A stretch of DNA of 64,000 nt from Rhizomys pruinosus (GCA_009823505.1 VZQC01006631.1:260896-324895); one strand, 5' to 3'. Numbered from the stretch's first letter, positions 20,228 through 31,300 are shown. Made by a program: numbers and translations. The notes: generated by a model not told the origin, from the sequence alone.

Positions 20228-20443
20228 TTAAAATTTATGAATGCACTGTCTGCATGCAGGTCTGTGCACCTGTCATGCAATCCTGTGGAGGTCAGAAGAG
20301 GGTGTCGGATTCCCCTGGAACTGGAGTTCTCCTGGAATGGAGTTTTCAGCGGTTCTTGGCCACCAGGTGGGTGCTGGGGATGGAACCTGGGTCCTCTGAA
20401 GAGCGTGTTGGTGCTCTTAACCGCTAGGCCATCTCTCCAGCCC
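20228..20443 (-). mobile_element. B2, inverted copy of 19954-20168
   Basis: Mirror of the preceding B2 with small indels; ends CTCTCCAGCCCCC. Confidence 0.93.
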
Positions 20444-20582
20444 CCGAACCAGCTTTTCCATACTACAACAGTAAATCAACTAAGGCACTTAAGTATACAA
20501 ATCAGACTCAATTCAACAAAGGAAGGTTTGGGTTTCACACCTGAATCACAAACAATGAAAGAAATCCACATGCCAAAATCAC

Positions 20583-20583
<1 letters not shown>

Positions 20584-20612
<29 letters not shown>
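20584..20612 (+). repeat. (AC)n microsatellite, inverted copy
   Basis: Mirror of 19788-19816, of the same length. Confidence 0.93.
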
Positions 20613-20614
<2 letters not shown>

Positions 20615-20699
20615 TGTGTGAAAAAACACACAAATATATGTCCCCACCAAATAACACCAGTTCTATAGAAGAGTTCTGGCATGAGAACCCCTAGAAATA

Positions 20700-21720
20700 A
20701 GTCAGGACACAACAAAATTTAAAAGAGCAACCAATAATGATAAAGAATTCATACGAATATAAAGAACACACAAACAAGTCGGGGAGCTAAAAAAAAGATG
20801 GAGATAAACCTCTGACCAAATTCACAAAAGAAATAGAAATATTGAAGAAAACTCAGGCTGAAATGAAGAAAGTATTCATAAGCCAGATTGAAAATGACGA
20901 AGAAAGCCTCACAATAGAATGGAATGAAATGGAAAACAATAACAAGACTGAATGATGATAATTGAAGAATGGGACGCTCAAGCAAAGATGTGATGATTTT
21001 TTTTTTTTAACTTATTTCCTATGCCTACTTTTTGTGATTCCAAATGATTTATGTGCAAGGGTACCTTGAACTCCCAGAGATCCACTTGTCTCTGCCTCCT
21101 GAGTGATGGGATTAAAGGTGTGTGCCAATACTCCCAGCCCATAAAAAAAAACAAAACAAACAAAACAGAAGGAATATGCAGGAAATGTGGGCACAGCAAT
21201 GAAAAGACAAATTTAGTACATCCTGGGATAAGATACAGAAAGAATTAAGATCAATTGCATGAAAGATCTTCACAGATTATAGAAAGAAAATTTCCTCAAT
21301 TAAGGAAAAATATGCCCATACAAATGCAAGCAGCATACCAAATATGATAGGACAAGAAACTCCCCCAGCATATCATAGGTAAAAACATTAACAGAAAGAA
21401 CAAAGAAGAGAATACTGAGAGTGGCAAAAGGAAAATGACAAGTCGCATATAAAGGAAACCTGTCAGAACTACAGCTGAACTTTTCAGTGCAAATATGAAA
21501 GCCAGAAGAGCTTGGACCAAAGTATCCCTTCTTCTTGGCCATAGATGCCAACCCAGAATTACCTAACTAGCAAAAAATTCTATTACTGGTGAAGGGGAAA
21601 TAAAAATCTCCACAACGCGAAGAGGCTGAAAAAAATTCATGTCCAGAGAAACCACCCTTTAGAGAATACGGAAGCAATAAACAAAGAACTGAAGAATGAC
21701 TATACTCAGTCTGGGTTTCC
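20700..21720 (+). mobile_element. L1 ORF1 region, inverted copy
   Basis: Plus-strand reading shows the Glu/Lys-rich coiled-coil stretch (20810-20950) and then the C-terminal part. It is the mirror of 18691-19720. A B1 lies at 21055-21150. Confidence 0.8.
21055..21150 (-). mobile_element. B1, inverted and shortened copy of 19248-19400
   Basis: AAGGGTACCTTGAACTCCCA to GTGTGTGCCAATACTCCCAG; its 3' half is garbled around 21000-21050. Confidence 0.85.
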
Positions 21721-21769
21721 TTTTCACTTCCTGTGTTGTTTCTTCACTGTACAGAAACTTTTTTTTTTT

Positions 21770-22010
21770 TTAATTTAATTTTTGTTATGTAGGTATGAAT
21801 GTACGTCTGCATGTAGGTTTTGTGCACCCATGTCGTGCAATGCATGGAGGTCAGAAGAAGGTCTCGGATTCCCTGGACTGGAGTTCTTCTCCTGGAAATT
21901 GGGATTGATTACAGACAGACGGTTCTCAGCACCGCCATGGGGTGCTGGGGATCGAACCTGGTCCCTGCAAGACAGTCGGGTGTCTTAACCATGGGCATCT
22001 CTCCAGCCCC
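21770..22010 (-). mobile_element. B2, inverted copy of 18391-18631
   Basis: GAATGTACGTCTGCATGTAG to ATCTCTCCAGCCCC with indels. Confidence 0.9.
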
Positions 22011-22199
22011 CAGAAACTTTTTAGTTTAATGTCTAATGACCTTAATCCTGAGCAACTGATGNAAACAAATATAAGGCATTATCAGGAAACTGGTAATAAC
22101 GTATTGCAGTGGTACTCCAAATCATTTATAATGTTAAGTGAGACCATTTCAGGCAGCAGAACTGAAAATAGCACTATTGTATTTACAATTTTGTTTAAA

Positions 22200-22236
<37 letters not shown>

Positions 22237-22239
22237 GTT

Positions 22240-22405
22240 TTTTGTTTTTTATTTTTTGTTTATTGGTCTTTTTGAGAAAAGGCCTCCCTTTACCTCTCAA
22301 CTGGGGCCTGCATCCTCGATATGAGACGGCAGGCTGGCCTTGCCCTCAGAGATCTGGCCTGCCTCTGCCTCCCAGGATTAAAGGCCTATACCAACACTTG
22401 CACCC
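22240..22405 (-). mobile_element. B1, poor copy of 12102-12264
   Basis: GGTCTTTTTGAGAAAAGGCC to ATTAAAGGCCTATACCAA, after a T-run at 22204-22235. Confidence 0.85.
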
Positions 22406-22419
22406 GCTTAGTTCTTCAG

Positions 22420-22690
22420 TTTTTGTTTTGTTTTGTTTTTCTGTGTACTGCAGGTACTGTCTAGCGTGTGGGTCTGTGCCCTCCGGTCCGTGCCCTGCCG
22501 GATGTCGCCGGCGGGTGTATTGGATTCGCCCTGGACCTGGAGGTCTCACTGGCATTTAGGCGTGTCCCGCGCGGTTCTCCAGCCGCCATGTGGGTGCTGG
22601 GGAATCGAACCCAGAGGTCCTCTGTTAAAGCAGGTCGGACGCGTCTTAACTGCGGCTAGGAGTAGGAGGGAGGGCCAGCTCTCGCATCCC
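22420..22690 (-). mobile_element. B2, poor copy of 12273-12510
   Basis: TTTTTGTTTTGTTTTGTTTT, AGCCGCCATGTGGGTGCTGG; many G/C insertions. Confidence 0.85.
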
Positions 22691-23251
22691 CTTTTTTCGC
22701 AGATTCTTGAAAGGGCTGGCCTCAATCGCTGTCTGTCTCAAATCTCACAAAGTCTTACCCCCCCGGCCCTCCAAGAAAGAACACCAAGTGGGCTGCAGAT
22801 TCCACGGGCATGCACTGGCCTAATCGCTCCCACCTTTAGAGAATTAGGGACCCTTAAAATTGGGAGTTTTTTTACACGCCCTAAATGCACTTGTTTCCAA
22901 AATTCAAGAAATGTTAGTTGTTATTTCGTCGCCTTCTAGCCATCGCCCTAGTGGTATTCCCTGAAGAGCGCTACAGCCAACTGAGAACTTCACTAGGAAA
23001 ACTAGCCGGCTGCCCAGTCATAGCTGTCTGCCTCAATGAAAAAAGGCCAGCCTCGTCTACATAGCCGTGTATGGGCCAGGCGCAGCCTGGACTATCATAG
23101 TGAGGTCCGTTGTCATTAAAAAAAAAAAACATACAAACAAATACCAGCTCTAAATTCTCTAAATTCTAAAATTCAAATTCCAGTTCAATAACAATATAAG
23201 CAGGTGGAATCAAACTCAAAGGGATTATACCACAGAAAAAGTTACACTTAC

Positions 23252-23333
23252 ATTTCGATGAAACTGTGTAAAAGACTGAATCATGTAGAATCGATGCATG
23301 TATACTATAGCAGTATTGATAGTTAATTGTGAC
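23252..23333 (-). CDS. Ccnt1: Duplicate of cyclin T1 exon 2
   Basis: The exon and its neighbourhood (about 23135-23415) are base-for-base equal to 13012-13093 and flanks, including acceptor and donor. It lies in the direct copy 22063-31212 that follows the single N at 22062. Identity here with heavy decay on either side is what alternating polished and unpolished consensus would give. It is probably an assembly duplicate, not a second exon. Confidence 0.88.
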
Positions 23334-23424
23334 CTGAAGTGCTCAAGTTAAGGTCCAAAAGTACATAAATACCCAATATATAATTACATCTCCTTCCCAA
23401 AAGACCAAATGCCCCAGTTGTCAG

Positions 23425-24060
23425 GTGCAGTCGCTGGGTCCGGAGTGACCTCGGTCCTTCCTTAGGCTATCTTTCACAAGCCTTATTTTTTTTCTTTCCC
23501 TCCTCCTTCCCCATTGACAAGCCCCAATGTCTCCTCCCTCCGGGTCGCATCACCCTCACTATCCCTCGCCTACCCCCCTCTGTCCGCTCCTACATTCCCA
23601 TTCTTCAACTGTTTCTGTCCGCTGGTCTTCTTCTTCCCGGCTCGTCCCTAGTGTCCGGCCGTTGTTTTGTCCCTCCGTGGGTGGGGTTTGGGGGGGCCCC
23701 CCCCCCCTGCCCCCGCCTGCGGTTGGCGCAGGCACTTTTCCGGCGTTCGTTCTCTCTTTCGGAGGCCCCCTGTATCAGAAAATCCCCCGGATCGGCAAGC
23801 TCCGGCTCCTGTCGGTTCGTCTTAGCTTGGCCCCCCCCTTTCGTACACCCCTTGCGATCATGCAACTATGCCTGCCCCCTCAACCTCCCTTTTTCGGAGC
23901 CTTCCACGGCCGCCCTTCCCCCCGTGGGTCGCTCTGTGGATCTCTCTTTATCCTGCCTCACTTCTAAATTCCCCGATCCGGCTCACTACTTGTTCAGTTC
24001 CACGTCTCTCCAAGCTCGTCCAGGCGGGCAAAGTCTGACAGACCCCCCCAGAAAACCGGG
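23425..24060. other. A-depleted, C-enriched copy of 13180-13706
   Basis: Aligned by shared words such as TTGACA and CAATGTCTCCT, the clean AT-rich original has become pyrimidine-rich mainly by A-to-C changes, with added G and C runs such as the 13-base C-run near 23697. The changes remove stop codons and create long false reading frames. Confidence 0.8.
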
Positions 24061-24344
24061 CCCCAGAACCTTTGAACGGATTTGGTAGTCATTCAATGAA
24101 CATGAGGCCCTCCTTCCCCTAGCCCAGTCTTTCCTTTGCATGGCATCTGCTCCTGGAACACCTCCAGCCCCAAGGAAAACTCCCAGTGCCTTACTGTTAC
24201 AGACCTCAGCCACAAACTGTTGCCTAAGGATGACACACAGTGGTAACAAGCTGAAACACACATTAAAAAGGTGCCGTAAGGATACATTGAAACAAAACTT
24301 TAAAAAAATAAAAATAAAAGATAAAAAAGGAGCTTTAATGTAGG

Positions 24345-25150
24345 CTAGGATTCAGTGCTTCGGAAACAAAACGTGTATGCAATCGGAAAGCATACTGGGC
24401 CAATAACTCGGACACACGAAATCTACTGGGAACCACCGCACCTTCTTAGCGACCCCCCACCTTACCTTTAGTTCCCCTCTTCCCTGAATGCTGTCTCAAG
24501 AATGGCCGGCCTGCACCCACAGCGTGGGCCCTTCTACGCTTCCCCTGTCCCGACCATTTCCCCTTCTTTTTGGATTCCCCATTCCATTTTCCTCCTCCCC
24601 GGCTGTCTTGTTCTTTTTTTTATTTTCACCCACCCCCCTGTTGGTGTTCCGTGCCCACCTCCGTCGTCCATTCTGCCCTCTCCTGCCCTCCCCCGCCCTC
24701 ACTCCCTCGCTCCTCCCTCTGCGTCCACCCCCGGACCTCTCTTTGTACCCTACTTTCACACCCCTCTGTACCCCTCCGATTGCGCCCTCTTTCCTTCCCT
24801 CTTCCCTTCTCTGCCCCTCCACAAGCCGGAGCTTCCCCGCGCCCAGTGTGGCCTGCCCGCGCGCGCGTTGTGCTGGGCACTCCCCTCCAACCGATCGGCC
24901 CGCCTGTGCCGGGTTCCCTTCCCTCTTCGTGGGCCGCCTCCGGGCTTGGCCAGGACGCTCCTTCTTCTCCCCTCAATCTCGCCCCCTTTCTACCGCGCAG
25001 TCGGTACTGCCTTTCCGCACGGCGCATTCTTTCATCTCCCTCCCGTTGGGCGGCCGGAGACAGGCCTCACCGCGGTGCCCGCGCCTCCCCTCCGCCTTGG
25101 CCCCGGGGGCAGCAAGTACTCCTCCAAACGTCTTACGCACGCAGTCAGAC
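24345..25150. other. Second A-to-C-converted segment (copy of 13980-14690)
   Basis: Short anchors such as GAATGCTGT and GCTGCACCCA/CCTGCACCCA keep it in register with 13980-14690, but most A positions read C or G. Reading frames of over 200 codons here are by-products of lost stop codons. Confidence 0.8.
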
Positions 25151-25470
25151 TAAACCGGTAACGAGCGGGCAGGAAGGACTGGGCTGAACACAAAGCCAGG
25201 CAAGGTTGCGGCTTGCCTCCCTCCGCCAGGCCCGGCGGCTGCGCACCAGGTAGTGCGACGGGAAACGCCTACCGCCTCACTTCCCTCCCTCCCCGGGCGG
25301 CAGTTCGTTCCGGGGCGGCAGGCGCCATTGTGTGGCAGTCCCACTAGCCGAGGCCAGCGCCGCCACCACCTTCCCAACGCCCCTAACCCTCGGGCCCCCC
25401 TCGGCCTGGGCGGCAGGAAGCATGGACCGGACGCGCTCCCAGGCCGAATGCCTAGGCCGCAAAGGATACA

Positions 25471-25668
25471 AACGTTAGAAAGGAGGGCTTGTCCGGCATT
25501 CGCTAGGAGGCAGGTTGGGCCGCCTGCTGGCGAGAGGGAGATGCTCTTATCTGGGTCGCAAGCGAGAAAAGCGGAGGGGATGGGTGTTCCCTTGGGTGTT
25601 CTCCAGCTGTTCGTCAGAGTGAAATACCACCGTTTGGTTGTTGTTCTGTCCTCTCTCGCCGCATCCAT
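25471..25668 (-). pseudogene. Ccnt1: Degraded duplicate of cyclin T1 exon 1
   Basis: The minus strand keeps the ATG (25666-25668) and fragments such as KRWYFT but is frameshifted several times relative to 14960-15120. It is about 37 bp longer because of scattered insertions. Its promoter copy (25700-26160) is almost error-free, so the damage stops abruptly. This patchiness points to consensus errors in a false duplicate rather than a retained pseudogene, and the intron next to it also argues against a processed copy. Confidence 0.85.
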
Positions 25669-25669
25669 A

Positions 25670-26150
25670 GTGGCTTTCAACCAAAAGGCAGCGGGCAGAG
25701 GCTGCAGGCACTTCCCAGCGTCACCTAAGCGGCGACACACATTCGCCGGGCCGAGACAACTGCGACGTGACGAACTTCCGCTAAGAACCGACCACCAGAT
25801 TGTGACACACTTCCGCCCAGGAAGGCGGAAGGACCCAGCGCCTCTTTCCGGATGAACCCAGAGACAGCGGTAGACTAGTAAACAGCCATTCAGCGGGCAG
25901 AAAACAGCTCGGGAGCTGGACGCAGGCTCTGGTCACGTGAGCCGGGGAGCCCTGTGAAGTGGTTTAAAAACCTCGTTCCTCCCCGCGAGACCTGACCTGA
26001 GGCTCGCGGCCACTGTGCCCTCCAGCGAGGCGAGCGTCTGTCTGTTGGTCCGTGGGTGCCGCGGCTTCTCAGAGAGCTTCTGTGCCCAGCCCTCCGAGAA
26101 AGTAGGGGAGACTCAGAAAAACCGAAAAAAATTTTAGAAGAAACCGGGCG
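25670..26150 (-). repeat. Duplicate of Ccnt1 upstream promoter
   Basis: About 25700-26160 equals about 15140-15610, including the ETS cluster and E-box, with nearly no differences. It belongs to the direct copy 22063-31212. Confidence 0.88.
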
Positions 26151-26312
26151 TGATGGCGCGCGCCTTTAATCCTAGCACGTGGGAGGCAGATGCAGGCTAT
26201 CTTTTTGAGTTCTAATCAAGGCGCAGCGTCTGGTCTACAAGGAGTGAGTTCCAGGCCATTTTGGGCTACAGGGAAACCCTGTTCTCGAAAAGACCCGCAA
26301 AAAAAAAAAAAA
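26145..26312 (+). mobile_element. B1, copy of 15592-15752
   Basis: Clean head ACCGGGCGTGATGGCGCGCG, then errors from about 26178 onward. Confidence 0.9.
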
Positions 26313-26379
26313 ATTAGAAGAATGAGTCGCCCGTTGTATGTCGAAACATAAAAGCAGCTAAAAGGCTTCAGGTTGGTGG

Positions 26380-26655
26380 GGTCTGGAGAGATAGCCTAAG
26401 CGGTTAAGAGGCACCGACGCTCTTGCAAGGAGGACCCGGGTCGATCCCCAGGGGCAGCGGCCACATGGCGGCTGAGAACGCGTGCTGTAAGCGTCCAATT
26501 CCGAGACGTCCAGTTCGCAAGGGAGAATCTGAGAACGCCTCTTCTGGACCTGCCGGGCAATGCAGGACACGGGTGGGGCCAGACCTGGCATGCAAAACAA
26601 GACATGCATAGCACATACAAAAAGAAATAATCAAAAAAAAAAAAAGAAAAAAAAG
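26380..26655 (+). mobile_element. B2, poor copy of 15816-16070
   Basis: GGGGTCTGGAGAGATAGCC and GCAGCGGCCACATGGCGGCT; inserted bases. Confidence 0.88.
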
Positions 26656-27309
26656 GCTTGTTCCGGTTGTTAGCTCGTGGTACAATCAACTAGGCTATTC
26701 CTATGTTTGGACACTGATAACCAACTTGAAGGAATAAAGGGAAGTGAGTATCATTCATTTAATGCTTACATGTCCCAAGAACACTACGATCATTAAACGT
26801 AGTTTTGTTTTTTGTTTGTTTTTTTTTTTTAATAATCTTTTTGTGAAAAGGATATGAGAGGAAGCATGTCCTGTCCAGCTGGGTCCAAAAGGTGTGGCAG
26901 GCGCTAATGCAAGGCAGTTCAGTAATTCCTTGGAAACCCTAACCCGAGGGAACGATTTTATAGCAAAGGAGATCAGGCGGCTGGACACACTGACGCTAGG
27001 CCTACCGGCTTGGGGGGACAGGGGGGGGAAGGGGCAAGGGGGTAGGGCTTGATGGCATGACTCCTGCCGGCCTGCCATTCCCTTTCCCGGGGCCTCATGA
27101 CTCTCAGGTTAACAACTGTATGGAGTCGCCCGCACTCTTATTGCTCACACAGAGGGAGCCCGCTGGCACCCACTCCCAGGGTGAGAGTTGGCTGGCGTTT
27201 CTCTAAGATTTGGGTCTTTGCTGCTTTTGTGTGTGTGTCTGTTTTTTTTTTGTGTGTGGTGTGTGTGTATGGGGATGTGTGTGTGTGTGTGTGTGTGTCT
27301 TCTATCTAC

Positions 27310-27460
27310 CTGACAGGGGTCTCCCTATGCCACAGCTGGCCTGGAACTACAGTGTCTGAGGACCCGGCTGGCCTTGAACTCACAAGAGCGCTGAATCCTG
27401 CCTCTGCTGTTCCTGGTTGCTAGGATTCCCGGCCTGGGCCACCCCCTCCTGGATCTTAGC
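27310..27460 (-). mobile_element. B1, poor copy of 16656-16790
   Basis: GACAGGGGTCTCCCTATGCC to GGCCACCCCCTCCTGGATC. Confidence 0.85.
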
Positions 27461-27559
27461 CATCTTTATTATTTCTTTTGAGAACTCTGTGTTCAAATCA
27501 TTACACCATCTTTTTTTGATTTATTTTAATTAAAAAAAAAAAAAAAAAAAAAATTTTTT

Positions 27560-27702
27560 TTGGTACTTTTGAGACGGGTCTCCCTTTTTATTTAAGCAAG
27601 GTTAGTTCCTGGAGCTTGCTCTGTAATCAGGCTGGCCTTGAACCGCACAAGATCCACCTATCTCTGCCACCTCCAGAGTGGCTGGGATTAAAGGCGTGTA
27701 TT
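27560..27702 (-). mobile_element. B1, poor copy of 16890-17019
   Basis: TGGTACTTTTGAGACGGGTC to GATTAAAGGCGTGTATTTT. Confidence 0.85.
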
Positions 27703-27958
27703 TTATTATTTTTAATGTGATAAATGTACGGTCTGCATGTAGTTTGTGCCCGGCCCATATCGTGCAATGCGGTGGAGGTAAGAAGAGGTGTCGGATTCAT
27801 CCCCTGGAACTGGAGTTAAAGACTTTTTTTTTTTTCTGTTTTTGTTTTTTTTGAATCTGGGTCCTCTGCAGAGCAGAGCTCGTGTGAGCTCTTAATAATT
27901 GGGTCCTCTCAAGATCCGTCTGTGCGTCTTAACTAGCTGAGGAGCCATCTCTCCAGCA
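27703..27958 (-). mobile_element. B2, poor copy of 17020-17268
   Basis: The internal repeat is still visible. A T-run at 27824-27852 replaces part of the body. Confidence 0.85.
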
Positions 27959-27959
27959 C

Positions 27960-28165
27960 CATATTAATTAGCATCATCTTGTTAAGTGGGGTCTCTTGTT
28001 TTCGTAACTCGTTGTATTTTGGAGTAAGTGCATTATATATCTGAAAATGTTAAACTAATTCTGTCAGATGTGTCACTCTCCAATTAATTTTGACTGGGGC
28101 ATTCAGTCCGTTGACATTTAAAGTTATTATTGAAAGATGTGTACTGGTTTCCGTCATTCTTTTTT
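27960..28165 (-). mobile_element. L1 ORF2 start, copy of 17281-17452
   Basis: Minus-strand reading ITLNVNGLNAPVKINWRV is uninterrupted here, so this copy has the base missing at 17281-17452. Confidence 0.85.
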
Positions 28166-28169
28166 TTTT

Positions 28170-28413
28170 TAATTTTAATTTATTTTGTATGTGTATGAAT
28201 GTGGTGTCTGCACTGCATTTGTGCACCCGTGTCGTGGGGCACTGGCCGGCGGAAGGGTAGAAGAGATTGGATTCCCTGGAAGCTGGAGTTCTCTGGAATT
28301 GGATGTTCAGACGGTTCTCAGGCGGCCACTGGGTGCGGGGGATCGAAGCCCGGGTCATCTGTAAAGGCCGGAGGTCGGTGGCTCTTAAACCATAGGGGGC
28401 CATCTCTCCAGCC
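28170..28413 (-). mobile_element. B2, poor copy of 17453-17695
   Basis: GTATGTGTATGAATGTGGTG to CCATCTCTCCAGCCC. Confidence 0.88.
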
Positions 28414-28494
28414 CTGGTTCCTGTCATTCTAATTTCTGTTTGGCCTCTTGATTAACTGTCCTCCTTGTTTCCACAGTTATACCTTGATTTAGTT

Positions 28495-28694
28495 TTTTGT
28501 GGGGATTTGTTTTTTTTGTTTTGTTTGGTGTTTGTGTCTTTTTGAGAGAAGTTCTCCCTCTGTAGGGGCCCTCAGCTGTCCTGGAAGCGCACTCTGTAGA
28601 CCAGGCTGGGCCTTGAACTCACAAAGATTACGCGCCTGCCTCTGGGCCTCCCAAGTGGCTAGGATTAAAAGGGCTAGCGCCACCACGCCCGGCT
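28495..28694 (-). mobile_element. B1, poor copy of 17770-17949
   Basis: GTCTTTTTGAGAGAAGTTCT to CGCCACCACGCCCGGC. Confidence 0.88.
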
Positions 28695-29189
28695 TAGTTT
28701 CTTTTTGTTATTTGTGGGAAACCGACCTCACCTTCAAAGAAAGGCAATACGCGTAAGGGGTCAAAGGATGGAAAAATATTCCACACAAATGTTACTAAGA
28801 AGCAAGAAGGAGTCGCAATTCTAATGAATCCAAATAAAATATAAACTTCAAACTAAAACTAATCAGAGATAAAGAGGGTCACTTAATTCTGCCCAAAGGA
28901 ACAATTGACCTAAAAGTTATTACAATCATATATATTCCACACTCTCGTGCACCCAAATTCAGGAAACGAGTACTAGAGGACTTTAAGACAAAGATTAATC
29001 CCAACTCACTAGTTTTAGTAATGAGGGGGAATAGTCATATCCCAACCCTAACTCGGCATTAGACAAGGATGTCGACCTTGGCCAAAGAATAAACAGAGAC
29101 ACATCATAATAAACAATACCATACATCAGATGTCTCAGGACTTAAAGGTTCAATGAATCGAGTTAAATCTATAAAATTTCTTCTTTTCT

Positions 29190-29463
29190 GGGCTTGGAGA
29201 GATAGCCTATCTGTTAAGAGCACCGGACTGCTCTTGCAGAAGAGTGGGGGGATCGCAGGTTCGTATCGCCCATCACCCAGCATGGCGGCTGATAAGGCGC
29301 TGTCTTTAACTCTCAATTCGGTCAGGATAACTCCGTCAGTTTCAGGGTAATCCGAGACCTTCTTCTGACCTCCATGTCATTGGGCAACGACATTAGGTGC
29401 ATGTCAAACCGAACATGGGCAGACATACATTCATACATAACAAAAATAAAATTAAAAAAAATA
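29190..29463 (+). mobile_element. B2, poor copy of 18391-18631
   Basis: GGGCTTGGAGAGATAGCC to an A-rich tail; several insertions. Confidence 0.88.
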
Positions 29464-30177
29464 AGTTTCTGTACAGTGAAAGGAAAGCAACAGCAGGGTG
29501 AAGTGAAAAGGAAACCCCAGACTGAGTATTAGTCTAGCCTATTAAGTTCTTTGTGTTGCTTCAAGGATTCGTCTAAAGGGGGCTGGTTCTCTGGACATGA
29601 ATTTTTTTTCAGGGAGCCTCTTCGGCGTTGTGGACGATTTTTATTATTATTTTCCATTTCCGATTTCCCCTTCAACTGTAATAGATATTTGTATGCTAGT
29701 TAGGGTATTCTGGGTTGGCATCTATGGCCAAGAAGAACTGGAAGACTTTGGTCAGCAAGCTTCTTTCTGGGCTTTGCATAATTATGGAGCACTAATGCTT
29801 AAAAGTCATGCTGTAGGTCTGACAAGAGGTTTTCCTTTATATGCGACTTGTCATTTTCCTTTTGCCACTCTCAGTATTCTCTCTCTCTTTGTTCATGTTG
29901 TTAATGGTTTTTCCTATGATATGCTGGGGGGGAGTTTCTTGTCCTAGTCTAGTCAAGGTTGGTATGAGGCTGCTTGCATTGTAGTGGGCATATTTTTCTG
30001 GCTTAATTGGAGGGGAAGGAAATTTTCTTCTAGTAAAGATCTGGCTGTTGAAGATCTCTGATCTTCAACATTATCCTGTCTATGCCCAGGATGTATAAAT
30101 TTGTTCTTTTCATGCTGTGCCCAGCATTTCGGCTGCAGTATCGCTTGACTGTTTTTTTGTTTTTGTTTTTTAATTTT

Positions 30178-30335
30178 ATGGGCTGGGAGTATTCTTGGAG
30201 CACACACCTTTAATCCCAGCACTCGGAGGCAGAGACAAGTGGAATCTCGGGGGTTTCAAGGTTATGCCGGTCTACATAATGAGTTCCAAACCAGCTGGGG
30301 GCTATAGGGAGACACTGTCTCAAACTAAACTAAGA
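30178..30335 (+). mobile_element. B1, poor copy of 19248-19400
   Basis: ATGGGCTGGGAGTATTCTTG to GAGACACTGTCTCAAACTAA. Confidence 0.87.
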
Positions 30336-30984
30336 ATCATCACAGCTTTGCTTGAAGCAGGACTTCCCATTCTTCAATTATCATCATTCAGGATCCTTGT
30401 TAGTTTAGTTTTCCCTAGTTGTTTTCCATTTCAATTTCATTCTATTAAGTGAGGGGGAGGGGAGGCATTTCTACTGTTCATTCTAGTCATTTCAACGTGG
30501 CTTTTATTTCTTTCTTCATTTCATCCTGAGTTTTTCTTCAATATTTCTATTTCTTTCTTTTGTGAATTTGGTCAGAGGTTTATCTCTATCAGGAGGGATT
30601 TTTTTTTAGCTCCCGCGACTTGTTTGTGTTGTGGTTCTTTAATATTCGTAATGAATTCTTTATCATGATTATGGTATGCTCTTTTAAATTTTGATGTGTC
30701 GGCATGACATTTTTCTAGGGGGTTTCAGATACGCCAAAACTCGTCGATAGAACGGGTGTTATTTGGTGGGGACATATTAATTTGTGTGTTTTTTCGGCAC
30801 ATTGTGTGTGTTTGTAGGTGTGTGTGTGTGTGTGATGGTTGTGATTTTGGCTGGTGGATTTCTTGATCATTGTTTGTGATTCAGGTGTGAAACCCAAACC
30901 TTCCTTTGTTGAATTGAGGTCTGACTTTGTTATACTTAATGTGCCTTTAGTTGATGTATTGTTTGAGTAAATGGAAAAGCGGTT

Positions 30985-31212
30985 CGGGGCTGGAGAGATG
31001 GGCCTAGCGGTTAAGAGGCACCCAACCGCTTTCAGAGGAACCCAGGTTCAATCCCCAGCCGCCACATGGTGGCCAAGAACCGCTGAAACTCCAATTCCAG
31101 GATAACTCCTGTCCAGGGGAATCCGACATCCCTCTTCTGACCTTCCACAGGATTGCATGACACAGGTGCACGACCTGCATGCAGCAGTTTGCAATTCCAT
31201 ACACATACAGAA
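30985..31212 (+). mobile_element. B2, copy of 19954-20176
   Basis: GGGGCTGGAGAGATGGGCC to ACACATACAGAAATT. Last element of the duplicated block; its right flank is the sequence inverted at 20169-20228. Confidence 0.9.
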
Positions 31213-31256
31213 ATTAAAAAAAATTTTTTTTAATTAAAAAAAATTAAAACCTACCC

Positions 31257-31261
<5 letters not shown>

Positions 31262-31297
<36 letters not shown>
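31262..31297 (+). repeat. Poly-A run, 36 bases
   Basis: Uninterrupted A-run where duplicated sequence gives way to single-copy sequence; a likely stop point for the original assembly. Confidence 0.95.

Positions 31298-31298
<1 letters not shown>

Positions 31299-31300
<2 letters not shown>

Larger units (their letters stand above)
18338..22061. repeat. Fold-back palindrome about 1.83 kb per arm
   Basis: Left arm about 18338-20168 and right arm 20228-22061 are inverted copies, including two B2s, a B1, an L1 ORF1 stretch and a 29-base TG/AC repeat (19788-19816, 20584-20612). The middle 20169-20228 is the inverse of 31209-31270. The right arm carries scattered indels and ends at the N at 22062. 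Confidence 0.92.
22062..31212. repeat. Poor direct copy of 11944-20176
   Basis: From the N at 22062 the sequence restarts at the equivalent of 11944 and runs colinearly to the B2 ending at 31212. Near-perfect patches (about 23135-23415, 24060-24330, 25700-26160, 26690-26980) alternate with indel-rich ones. Two stretches (23425-24060, 24345-25150) show A-to-C replacement. Confidence 0.93.

Noticed and set aside
19609..20668. Several frames rich in THTHTH or VCVCVC
   Set aside because: Translations of TG/AC microsatellites and L1 ORF1 remnants.
21942..22559. 205-codon frame crossing the N at 22062
   Set aside because: It reads across an assembly join and through reversed B2 and B1 sequence.
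24488..25187. Three overlapping plus-strand frames of more than 200 codons
   Set aside because: They lie in the A-to-C converted duplicate. The clean original (13980-14690) has no such frames, so they arise from lost A and therefore lost stop codons.
25253..25855. 196-200-codon frames over the second Ccnt1 promoter
   Set aside because: Frameshifted reading of the duplicated exon 1 and GC-rich flanks.
22063..31212. Real recent tandem duplication of the Ccnt1 5' end
   Set aside because: Alternation of perfect and ruined patches, directional A-to-C change and single-N joins favour assembly error; kept only as the less likely option.
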